A stretch of DNA of 32,038 nucleotides from positions 38,461-70,498 of the forward strand of contig FR886331.1 of the NCBI GenBank assembly GCA_000436535.1, given 5' to 3'. The translations under genes and the position numbers were made by a program. Each line of letters starts with the position of its first letter. The stretch's first letter is position 1. This DNA comes from Eubacterium sp. CAG:252. GTDB lineage: Bacteria > Bacillota > Clostridia > Lachnospirales > Lachnospiraceae. The notes below the pieces were generated by a model that was given only the letters and a program-made list of their open reading frames with translations, ran no database searches and had not been told where the DNA came from. Shown piece after piece: positions 7,374 through 13,689 of this stretch.

Positions 7374-8984
7374 ATGAATTTAAAAAAAATGATTAGTGCA
7401 ACGTATAAAAAAGCTGCAATTGGAATAAGTATTCTTATGTTTGCAACAAGTGCAGGCTATACTTTTAATCCAGTTGAGGTTAAAGCGGATGATGAAAAGC
7501 CAGCTATGAATGTTGAATATCATTCTAAGCAGGATATAGTTGACTATTATAATAAGCATCCATTTGATGGAGATATGGATACAAAGTATAAGGAAGAGCC
7601 AGATGTTTTTGCACCATATAATCTTGGTTCATTAACACAAAAGACTATTGATAATGCACAGAACATGGTTAATGTTGTAAGATATGTGGCAGGACTTTCA
7701 GGAATGACTGTAGAAGATGCAAGTCTTAGTAAGAGTGCTCAGGCAGCTGCACTGGCTAATGCAGCCAATGGAGAGCTATCACATTATCCAAGACGTCCAC
7801 GTGATATGAGTGATAATATGTATAATCTTGCACAAGAGGGAGCTTCATCATCTAATATAGCGATGACATCAGGCAGAATGACACTTCCAATGTCAATAAG
7901 AATGTATCTTTCAGATGCAGATTCAGGTAATAGAAGCCGCGTAGGTCATAGAAGATGGATATTATATCCAACACTTTATAAGATAGGTTTCGGGCAGGTA
8001 GAAGGATATACGGCAACACGTGTTATAGGTGGAGAGAGAAATTATTCAGCTAAGGAATATGGAGTTGCATGGCCGGCACAGAATACACCGGTAGAGCTTC
8101 TTTCATATTCAGGAAATTCAAGTGTGAATTTATATCCATGGTCTATTTCATTTGGTCAGGCACCAGGTAGTGATATTAATGTTACACTTATTAATAATCA
8201 AACAGGTTATTCATGGCACTTTGGTAATGACTATGCAGACGGAGAATTCTATGTTAATAATGGAGGATATGGACAGAGAGGATGCGTTATATTCTATCCG
8301 GAGTATCTTCATATGTCTAAAGGTGACAGTTATACAGTACAGATTAACAATATAGGCATAAGCGGATATCAGGATACACTTACATATAATGTTAATATAT
8401 TCTCATTAAAGGATAAGGATTTATCAGATGATTCTGATACATCAGACAAGAATGGTCTTTGTCAGGCAAAAGATGGAACATGGAATTATTACAAAAATGG
8501 TAAAAAAGACAGCAGTTATACAGGACTGGCAGGTAATGAATACGGCTGGTTTTATGTAAAGAATGGAACGGTAGACTGGGAATATAATGGACTGGCAGGT
8601 AATGAATATGGCTGGTTCTATGTAAAGAATGGAACAGTAGACTGGAGATATAATGGACTGGCAGGTAATGAATATGGCTGGTTCTATGTAAAGAATGGAA
8701 CGGTAGACTGGGAATATAATGGACTGGCAGGTAATGAATATGGCTGGTTCTATGTAAGCAATGGAGTACTTGACTGGAACTATACCGGATTAGCAGGTAA
8801 TGAATATGGCTGGTTCTATGTAAGTAACGGAGTGCTTGACTGGAATTACACAGGTCTTGCAGAAAACGAATATGGCTGGTTCTACATAAGCAATGGAGTA
8901 CTTGACTGGAATTATACAGGACAGGTAAGCAATGAATATGGAGTATGGAATGTAGTTAATGGTTATGCACAACTTGCAGGTTAA
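7374..8984 (+). CDS. Secreted CAP-domain protein with C-terminal Trp/Tyr-rich repeats
   Basis: This 536-residue exported protein has a signal peptide (about residues 1-38, ending near VEVKA). A CAP (SCP/PR-1-like) domain follows, with NMVNVVRYVAGLSGM, GELSHYP, a segment of small residues (GASSSNIA) and NRSRVGHRRWILYP. From about residue 384 to the end are seven 22-residue repeats of the type GLAGNEYGWFYVKNGTVDW, as in many Lachnospiraceae surface proteins. They resemble cell-wall or choline-binding-like repeats, though the ligand is unknown. ATG 7374 is chosen over ATG 7368 because AGGAGG (7361-7366) is seven nt from the former and only one from the latter. CAP domains are extracellular; the function of the bacterial ones is mostly unknown. 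Confidence 0.85.
   Translation: MNLKKMISATYKKAAIGISILMFATSAGYTFNPVEVKADDEKPAMNVEYHSKQDIVDYYNKHPFDGDMDTKYKEEPDVFAPYNLGSLTQKTIDNAQNMVNVVRYVAGLSGMTVEDASLSKSAQAAALANAANGELSHYPRRPRDMSDNMYNLAQEGASSSNIAMTSGRMTLPMSIRMYLSDADSGNRSRVGHRRWILYPTLYKIGFGQVEGYTATRVIGGERNYSAKEYGVAWPAQNTPVELLSYSGNSSVNLYPWSISFGQAPGSDINVTLINNQTGYSWHFGNDYADGEFYVNNGGYGQRGCVIFYPEYLHMSKGDSYTVQINNIGISGYQDTLTYNVNIFSLKDKDLSDDSDTSDKNGLCQAKDGTWNYYKNGKKDSSYTGLAGNEYGWFYVKNGTVDWEYNGLAGNEYGWFYVKNGTVDWRYNGLAGNEYGWFYVKNGTVDWEYNGLAGNEYGWFYVSNGVLDWNYTGLAGNEYGWFYVSNGVLDWNYTGLAENEYGWFYISNGVLDWNYTGQVSNEYGVWNVVNGYAQLAG
8523..8984 (+). repeat. Seven in-frame 66-bp coding repeats
   Basis: Units start at 8523, 8589, 8655, 8721, 8787, 8853 and 8919, each encoding 22 residues. 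Units 1-3 form one subtype (VKNGTVDW) and units 4-6 another (SNGVLDWNYT). The last unit is diverged and caps the protein. The near identity within each subtype suggests recent expansion by slippage or unequal crossing-over. Confidence 0.95.
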
Positions 8985-8989
8985 TACTA

Positions 8990-9141
8990 TGATGATAATC
9001 CCGCGATATGCGAATATTGGGTAGGGTGCTATGTGCCAGTGGCACATGTTTAGCACGGACCGAAGCGGAGCGTAGATGTGGGAGTGCGTAGCACGGAACA
9101 ATCCGTAGGTGTCATAGTTGGGGGCTTTTGACCCCGACATC
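8990..9141. repeat. Intergenic repeat element, copy A (inverted relative to copy B)
   Basis: This 152-bp GC-richer element matches the reverse complement of 10246-10347. Shared blocks include GATATGCGAATATT, GAGTGCGTAGCACGGAACAA, and ATCATAGTTGGGGGCTTTTG with one mismatch near its start. Copy A also carries about 50 extra bases (about 9021-9080) with their own hairpin, GTGCTATGTGCCA paired with TGGCACATGTTTAGCAC. It encodes no protein that I recognise. It looks like a small non-autonomous or palindromic intergenic element. Confidence 0.8.
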
Positions 9142-9145
9142 TTAT

Positions 9146-9190
9146 AAAGGGTTAGATAATGTTTGATTAAATAGCATTGTCTGACCCTTT
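9146..9190 (+). terminator. Stem-loop after the CAP-domain gene, likely terminator
   Basis: AAAGGGTTAGATAATG (9146-9161) pairs with CATTGTCTGACCCTTT (9175-9190) over 16 positions, two of them G-U. No long T tract follows, so termination may be weak. The stem could also mark the end of the neighbouring repeat element. Confidence 0.6.
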
Positions 9191-9264
9191 ATTAAGTGTT
9201 AAAATATGAAAGACTGATAATAGTTAATATTAAGTACTAAAAATTATTAATTTAAGGAGAAATT

Positions 9265-9771
9265 ATGTTTGACGTAGCAGTAGAACAGATAGTTAAGGTG
9301 AAGCCGCCAAAGATTTCGATATTATATAAGGTGGTTCTTATTATAGCGTGTGTGGTTGCAGCGACTACTATTCCACAGACAATGACATTTGGAATAATAG
9401 TGCTTGCGCTTTTTGCTGTCGCAACATTTCTGGTATTCCAGTACTATAATGCAGAGCTGGAGTATTCACTTGTTGAGGATACACTCACGATTGACAGGAT
9501 TATGTCCAAGTCATCACGAAAAAGGTGCGGTGTGTATACACTTGCAAAGGCAAAGCTTGTAGCAAGGGCAGACTCACAGGATGCTATGAGAATGACTCAT
9601 ATGGATGTTAAGACAATTGACTATTCAGTGGGCGCGAGCAATCACGATTCGATAGTCATATATGCTTACAATGAGCATAATGAGCTCGTAAGAATATTTA
9701 TCTATCCGAACGAGGAACTGTTAGAGGCTATAAAGCAGACGGTTGATAAGTCTGTATACAAGGTTGATTAA
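9265..9771 (+). CDS. Small membrane protein, DUF6106-like
   Basis: The 168-residue protein has a short cytoplasmic N-terminus and two adjacent membrane helices (about residues 20-58). A soluble C-terminal domain with the pattern EYSLVEDTLTIDRIMSKSSRKR follows. This arrangement matches my memory of the DUF6106 family of Lachnospiraceae, whose function is unknown. The soluble part resembles a small PH-like beta domain, which is inference only. Its start has AAGGAG about seven nt upstream. The gene stands alone between two inverted copies of an intergenic repeat, so the segment could be invertible. No function should be assigned. Confidence 0.65.
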   Translation: MFDVAVEQIVKVKPPKISILYKVVLIIACVVAATTIPQTMTFGIIVLALFAVATFLVFQYYNAELEYSLVEDTLTIDRIMSKSSRKRCGVYTLAKAKLVARADSQDAMRMTHMDVKTIDYSVGASNHDSIVIYAYNEHNELVRIFIYPNEELLEAIKQTVDKSVYKVD

Positions 9772-9960
9772 TTGTAAATGCTATATTAAAACAGCAGGCT
9801 GCCAGTGATGGATATATTGTTAATCTTTTAATAATTACAAATGTTAAATTAAAGTTGCAGGCTGATAGTAACAGATTACATTATTGTTCATTAAAGAATT
9901 GCAAATGTTATATAAAATGAGCAGTTGTACAGATGATATTGATATGTAATATGGTTGATT
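9771..9960 (+). repeat. Three degenerate ~64-bp repeats
   Basis: ATTGTAAATG (9771), ATTACAAATG (9834) and ATTGCAAATG (9898) each start a diverged copy of a 63-64 bp unit. All include a GCAG(G)-type word about 20 bp in (AACAGCAGGCTG, GTTGCAGGCTGA, GAGCAGTTGTA). The repeat is old and imperfect, with no evident function. Confidence 0.45.
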
Positions 9961-10034
9961 GGTTATAAATATTACACTATAATTATACTGCGTGGTAAAA
10001 AAATCAGAAAAATAATATAATTGTACCTGAATTT

Positions 10035-10048
10035 TGTAAGCGCTCCAA
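10035..10048 (+). promoter_or_regulatory. cre-like site upstream of the guaB leader promoter
   Basis: TGTAAGCGCTCCAA matches the catabolite-responsive element consensus WGWAANCGNTNNCW at 13 of 14 positions. It lies 18 bp upstream of the -35 box at 10067. Binding by CcpA or another LacI-family regulator is inferred from sequence only. Confidence 0.35.
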
Positions 10049-10066
10049 GATTTTATATGAAAATGA

Positions 10067-10095
10067 TTGACTTTTAAAATTTACGCTGTTATAAT
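10067..10095 (+). promoter_or_regulatory. Sigma-A promoter of the guaB leader or a small RNA
   Basis: TTGACT (10067-10072), a 17-bp spacer and a perfect TATAAT (10090-10095). It is the best promoter I can see in the 706-bp gap before guaB. It would start RNA near 10102, only about 90 bases before an intrinsic terminator. Confidence 0.8.
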
Positions 10096-10101
10096 CCTAC
10101 T

Positions 10102-10191
10102 ATTAAATACAAGATATGTCTGACATATAGACAGATATTTTGTCAGACTATTGATTACAAGAATGTCCGGATTATGTATTCGGATTTTTTT
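10102..10191 (+). ncRNA. Candidate terminated leader RNA or small RNA upstream of guaB
   Basis: Downstream of the promoter the predicted transcript folds into TGTCTGAC...GTCAGAC (about 10114-10145), followed by the terminator stem TCCGGAT-TATGT-ATTCGGA and seven T's. The layout is that of an attenuator-type leader (riboswitch or protein-controlled) or of a free-standing small RNA of about 90 nt. I could not match it to the purine riboswitch core or to any other class I know. guaB begins about 290 bp further on. Confidence 0.5.
10165..10190 (+). terminator. Intrinsic terminator in the guaB leader
   Basis: A seven-pair stem (TCCGGAT / ATTCGGA, one G-U pair, 5-nt loop) is directly followed by seven T's. 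It stands between the consensus promoter at 10067-10095 and guaB, so it must be read through if that promoter serves guaB. Confidence 0.75.
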
Positions 10192-10200
10192 GTATAATCA

Positions 10201-10229
10201 TATGATATATGTAATGTGAATATATCATA
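10201..10229. promoter_or_regulatory. Perfect 10-bp inverted repeat
   Basis: TATGATATAT (10201-10210), a 9-nt spacer and ATATATCATA (10220-10229). It could be an operator for a dimeric regulator or an AT-rich hairpin. A TATAAT word just before it (10194-10199) would make a repressor site plausible. This is inference. Confidence 0.45.
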
Positions 10230-10245
10230 GCAACTACAATATAAT

Positions 10246-10347
10246 GATGTTGGGGTCAAAAGCCCCCAACTATGATACCTAAGAATTGTTCCGTGCTACG
10301 CACTCCACAATTCTACATAATATTCGCATATCGTGGGACTATCATCA
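10246..10347. repeat. Intergenic repeat element, copy B
   Basis: This 102-bp element is the inverted counterpart of 8990-9141. Around it, TTGGGGTCAAAAGCCCCCAA (from 10250) and TTGGGGGCGGGTCCCAA (ending at 10380) form imperfect inverted repeats, so the whole 10250-10380 unit could fold as one palindromic, MITE-like element. No coding capacity is seen. Confidence 0.8.
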
Positions 10348-10378
10348 CGCTTTTATGCTCATATTGGGGGCGGGTCCC

Positions 10379-10427
10379 AAGGTCATTCACCCACCTATGA
10401 GCAAGCTCATGTGGGTTTAGACCTTTT
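10379..10427 (+). terminator. Long stem-loop just upstream of guaB
   Basis: Nested arms AAGGTC / GACCTT, ACCCAC / GTGGGT and ATGAGC / GCTCAT form an extended, nearly closed hairpin with a two-base loop, ending in TTTT. It lies about 50 bp before the guaB start. It may terminate upstream transcription, stabilise the 5' end of guaB mRNA, or be part of the repeat element next to it. Confidence 0.55.
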
Positions 10428-10477
10428 GAACCAGGTATCATATAATATTAAGTATAAGAAAGTGAGGACAAAGGAAA

Positions 10478-11938
10478 ATGGGTACAATTATTGGTGAGGG
10501 CATTACATTTGACGATGTGTTATTAGTTCCACAGTATTCAGAAGTAACACCTAACATGATCGACTTAACAACTAATCTTACAAAGAATATTAAGCTTAAT
10601 ATTCCTTTGATGAGTGCAGGTATGGACACTGTTACTGAGCATAGAATGGCAATCGCTATGGCAAGACAGGGTGGTATAGGTATTATTCACAAGAATATGT
10701 CTATCGAGCAGCAGGCAGAAGAAGTAGACAAGGTAAAGAGATCAGAGAATGGAGTTATCACAGATCCATTTTACTTACATCCTGACAATACATTAAAAGA
10801 AGCTAACGAGCTTATGGGCAAGTTCAGAATATCCGGTGTGCCTATTGTTGATGATAACAAGAAGCTTGTTGGTATTATCACTAACAGAGACCTTAAGTTT
10901 GAAGAGGACTTCACAAGACCTATCAAGGAGTGTATGACAAGTGAGAACCTTGTGACAGCAGAAGAAGGTATTACACTTGATGAAGCTAAGAAAATTCTTG
11001 GTAAGGCAAGAAAGGAAAAGCTTCCTATTGTAGATAAGGACTTTAAGCTTACAGGACTTATCACAATCAAGGATATTGAGAAGTCTATCAAGTATCCTGC
11101 ATCAGCACATGATTCACAGGGAAGACTTCTTGCAGGTGCTGCTGTTGGTATCACATCTAATGTTATGGACAGAGTTGAAGCCCTTGTCAATGCAAGCGTT
11201 GACTGTATCGTTATCGACTCAGCTCATGGACACTCAAAGAATATTATAACAACATTAAAGGAAATCAAGGCTGCATATCCTGACCTTCAGGTTATTGCAG
11301 GTAATATAGCAACAGGAGCTGCTGCAAAGGCTTTATGTGAAGCTGGTGTAGATGCAGTCAAGGTTGGTATAGGACCTGGTTCTATCTGTACAACAAGAGT
11401 TGTTGCAGGTATCGGTGTACCTCAGGTAACAGCAGTTATGGATGCATATGCTGAAGCTAAGAAGTTCGGTATTCCTGTTATTGCCGATGGTGGTATTAAG
11501 TTCTCAGGTGATATCGTAAAGGCTATAGCAGCCGGTGGTAATGTATGTATGCTTGGCAGCCTTTTAGCAGGTTGTGATGAAGCTCCTGGTTCATTTGAAT
11601 TATTCCAGGGAAGAAAGTATAAGGTATATAGAGGTATGGGTTCTATTGCTGCCATGGAAAATGGTAGTAAGGACAGATACTTCCAGACAGATGCCAAGAA
11701 GCTTGTTCCAGAAGGTGTTGAAGGACGAGTTGCATATAAGGGACTTGTTGAAGATACAATCTTCCAGCTTATGGGAGGTCTTCGTTCAGGTATGGGTTAC
11801 TGTGGCGCACCTACAATCCCTGTACTTCAGGAAACAGCTAAGTTTATAAAGATGTCATCAGCAGCTTTAAGAGAAAGCCATCCACATGACATACACATCA
11901 CAAAAGAGGCACCTAACTATTCTGTAGAAAATGCGTAA
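10478..11938 (+). CDS. guaB: IMP dehydrogenase
   Basis: It oxidises IMP to XMP with NAD, the committed step of guanine nucleotide synthesis. The 486-residue protein has the (beta/alpha)8 catalytic barrel interrupted by a CBS-domain pair (about residues 95-205). The catalytic loop GPGSICTTRVVAG holds the nucleophile Cys304, and the flap and C-terminal segments (GMGSIAAMENGSKDRYFQ, GLRSGMGYCGA) are intact. Length and motifs are typical of bacterial GuaB. The start follows a GTGAGGACAAAGGAAA leader. No purine riboswitch is evident, but a promoter, hairpin and terminator lie 290-410 bp upstream. The gene is followed by an unusual tandem array of structured repeats before its terminator. Confidence 0.98.
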   Translation: MGTIIGEGITFDDVLLVPQYSEVTPNMIDLTTNLTKNIKLNIPLMSAGMDTVTEHRMAIAMARQGGIGIIHKNMSIEQQAEEVDKVKRSENGVITDPFYLHPDNTLKEANELMGKFRISGVPIVDDNKKLVGIITNRDLKFEEDFTRPIKECMTSENLVTAEEGITLDEAKKILGKARKEKLPIVDKDFKLTGLITIKDIEKSIKYPASAHDSQGRLLAGAAVGITSNVMDRVEALVNASVDCIVIDSAHGHSKNIITTLKEIKAAYPDLQVIAGNIATGAAAKALCEAGVDAVKVGIGPGSICTTRVVAGIGVPQVTAVMDAYAEAKKFGIPVIADGGIKFSGDIVKAIAAGGNVCMLGSLLAGCDEAPGSFELFQGRKYKVYRGMGSIAAMENGSKDRYFQTDAKKLVPEGVEGRVAYKGLVEDTIFQLMGGLRSGMGYCGAPTIPVLQETAKFIKMSSAALRESHPHDIHITKEAPNYSVENA

Positions 11939-11945
11939 GCTACAA

Positions 11946-12068
11946 GCCGTGCCATTTATATAACATAATACCGGCGTGTGCTTGCACAAAGCAGGTATTA
12001 CGTTATATAAATGATAGGGCGCAGCCCGACAGTCCAAGAAAATGAAAGTTTTCTTGGACATGCACGGC
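11946..12068 (+). ncRNA. Candidate structured RNA element, complete copy, in the guaB 3' region
   Basis: The first copy of the repeat folds as a closed multibranch structure. GCCGTGC (11946-11952) pairs with GCACGGC (12062-12068). Inside, ATTTATATAAC-A-TAATACC (11954-11972) pairs with GGTATTA-C-GTTATATAAAT (11994-12012). GGGC-GCA-GCCC makes a small hairpin, and GTCCAAGAAAA (12032-12042) pairs with TTTTCTTGGAC (12049-12059). So much complementary pairing suggests a folded RNA or a cruciform-forming element. It matches no class I recognise. Confidence 0.55.
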
Positions 12069-12316
12069 GATATAGATATCAGACTATACATAATAGCGGC
12101 GTGTGCTTGCACAAAGCAGGTATTACGTTATATAAATGATAGGGCGCAGCCCGACAGTCCAAGAAAATGAAAGTTTTCTTGGACATGCACGGCGATATAG
12201 ATATCAGATTATACATAATACCGGCGTGTGCTTGCACAAAGCAGGTATTACGTTATATAAATGATAGGGCGCAGCCCGACAGTCCAAGAAAATGAAAGTT
12301 TTCTTGGACATGCACG
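11963..12316 (+). repeat. Three tandem copies of a 125-bp hairpin-rich unit
   Basis: Units start at 11963, 12088 and 12213. The third stops after 104 bp at 12316. Differences are a C/G at the ACC/AGC position and a C/T near the unit end, so copies are about 98-99% identical. Each carries the GTCCAAGAAAA hairpin and GGGCGCAGCCC; units 1 and 2 are joined to the next by the palindrome GATATAGATATC. The array starts within 25 bp of the guaB stop and ends about 30 bp before the terminator. Confidence 0.95.
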
Positions 12317-12345
12317 TAGCCAGCAAAACTTAATCATAAATCAAT

Positions 12346-12387
12346 CCCCGGTACAGTCCATCCCACTGCACCGGGGTTGTTATGTTT
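12346..12387 (+). terminator. Terminator after guaB and the repeat array
   Basis: CCCCGGT-A-CAGT (12346-12357) pairs with ACTG-C-ACCGGGG (12365-12376), one A/C mismatch and a seven-base loop, followed by TTGTTATGTTT. The stem is strong, but the T tract is interrupted. Confidence 0.75.
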
Positions 12388-12451
12388 ACAGAATAATTTG
12401 ATATTTTGATAAAAAATTGTTAATTTTTAATCAATTTAAGTAAAGAAGTGA

Positions 12452-12481
12452 TTGCTAACTTGTATCTTGATGATGTATAAT
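12452..12481 (+). promoter_or_regulatory. Probable promoter of cheX
   Basis: TTGCTA (12452-12457) and a perfect TATAAT (12476-12481) with an 18-bp spacer, 67 bp before the cheX start. The -35 is one base off consensus-like TTGACA at two positions, so this is moderately supported. Confidence 0.55.
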
Positions 12482-12548
12482 AACTTAAAAGTTAAATGAA
12501 TCGAAATCATACAAGTGACAGATAATCAGATGCAAGGAGAGCAAGGAT

Positions 12549-13133
12549 ATGCGGGATAAGATGATTAACAAATATATTGCTAAAAATCACGCTGGTTCTG
12601 TTTTTACAGATAGTGAGCTGAAGGTTATCAAGGAGGGCAATATCGATGATATGGTCACAACATTCCTTGATATGAATACAGAATACTACAATAAGCAGAT
12701 GCAGAGTGTGCTTAAGATATTCACTCAGTTTATAGGCAGTGATATGGAACTTGAGCGTATTATATATCAGAAGGAGTATGAGGGAAAGTTCGTAGGCTGT
12801 CAGCTTATGGATGGCGACATAGATGTATTTCTTGGAATAGCAGGAGATGATTCAGACCTTTTGTGTGTCGCATCAGTATTCTCACAGGAAGAATTAAGTG
12901 AATTTGATTCAGATGCATATGATGCAATATGTGAACTTATTAATATTATTAATGGTGCTTATGCAACAAAGTTAAGCTATGAAGATATAGAAGTTTCACT
13001 GCATCCACCTGTATTTTATAAGGACACACAGATAAAGGCAGATAATGGAATGTATGTAGTTACATTTTCTATGAATGGACACAGGTTTAATCTGATTATG
13101 GTAGCGGATGATAAGATTAAGCTTGAAGTATAA
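12549..13133 (+). CDS. cheX: CheX/CheC-family chemotaxis protein
   Basis: CheC/CheX proteins are CheY-P phosphatases or targets that tune chemotaxis adaptation. The 194-residue protein has an N-terminal stretch that I do not recognise (about 1-45) and then a CheX-like fold. The family-type helix CELINIINGAYATKLS (about 132-147) keeps the E-x-x-N phosphatase-like pattern, and the closing strands MYVVTFSMNGHRFNLIMV fit. A stand-alone CheY-like gene follows 191 bp downstream, a typical partner. The start has AAGGAG about eight nt upstream. A second ATG four codons in is possible. Assignment is by pattern, so CheC-like and CheX-like are not separated. Confidence 0.7.
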   Translation: MRDKMINKYIAKNHAGSVFTDSELKVIKEGNIDDMVTTFLDMNTEYYNKQMQSVLKIFTQFIGSDMELERIIYQKEYEGKFVGCQLMDGDIDVFLGIAGDDSDLLCVASVFSQEELSEFDSDAYDAICELINIINGAYATKLSYEDIEVSLHPPVFYKDTQIKADNGMYVVTFSMNGHRFNLIMVADDKIKLEV

Positions 13134-13324
13134 CCGGTACATTAATTAAAGCTGGATGCTGCTTTTTGGCTTACACAGTAGTGTAAAGCTATAATAAGCT
13201 ATAAAGATATATGAGATATATACGATATACATAATACAATAAATATAAGAAAGATATATTCATGCGTGAATAGACACAGAATATTAAAGCATATACCAGG
13301 TAAATATGGGAACGGAGGACAATT

Positions 13325-13687
13325 ATGGCCAGAATATTGATAGTTGATGATTCTAAGACATCAAGGAAATTCTTAAGAAATATGCTTGAACAGGCAGGAC
13401 ACGAGATAGTAGCAGAGGCAGTTGACGGAGCAGAAGGTGTTGAAAAGTTCAAGGTATACAGACCAGATATAACAACAATGGATATAACCATGCCTAAGCT
13501 TGGCGGAATAGAGGCTGTAAGAGAGATTATAGAGGATGACCCAGATGCCAAGATTATTATGGTTACAGCAGCAGGTCAGAAGGCCAATATGATAGAAGCC
13601 CTTAAAAAGGGTGCGGCTGACTTTATACAGAAGCCTTTCGATATGGATGTTATAGTCAATACAATAGAGAAAGTTATGGAAGAGTAA
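13325..13687 (+). CDS. Stand-alone CheY-like response regulator
   Basis: The 120-residue protein is a single receiver domain with no output domain. All key residues are present: acidic pair Asp8-Asp9, phospho-acceptor Asp53 (TTMDITMP), switch Thr81 (MVTAAG) and Lys103 (IQKPF). It should act by protein contact, for example at the flagellar motor or on a CheX/CheC partner. It follows the CheX-like gene and ends two bases before the truA-like gene, so those two are almost certainly co-transcribed. The start is supported by a GGAGGA site about six nt upstream. Confidence 0.9.
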   Translation: MARILIVDDSKTSRKFLRNMLEQAGHEIVAEAVDGAEGVEKFKVYRPDITTMDITMPKLGGIEAVREIIEDDPDAKIIMVTAAGQKANMIEALKKGAADFIQKPFDMDVIVNTIEKVMEE

Positions 13688-13689
13688 GA

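Noticed and set aside
10090..10165. Purine riboswitch upstream of guaB
   Set aside because: ATATAAT and GACTAT words occur, but the first is the -10 box, and the P2/P3 helices and conserved loops cannot be laid out.
11867..12112. Minus-strand open frame of 81 codons over the guaB end and the repeat array
   Set aside because: It covers the guaB C-terminus antisense and palindromic repeats; there is no ribosome binding site or recognisable product.
11963..12316. CRISPR array
   Set aside because: The 125-bp units are almost identical throughout with no unique spacers; they are tandem repeats.
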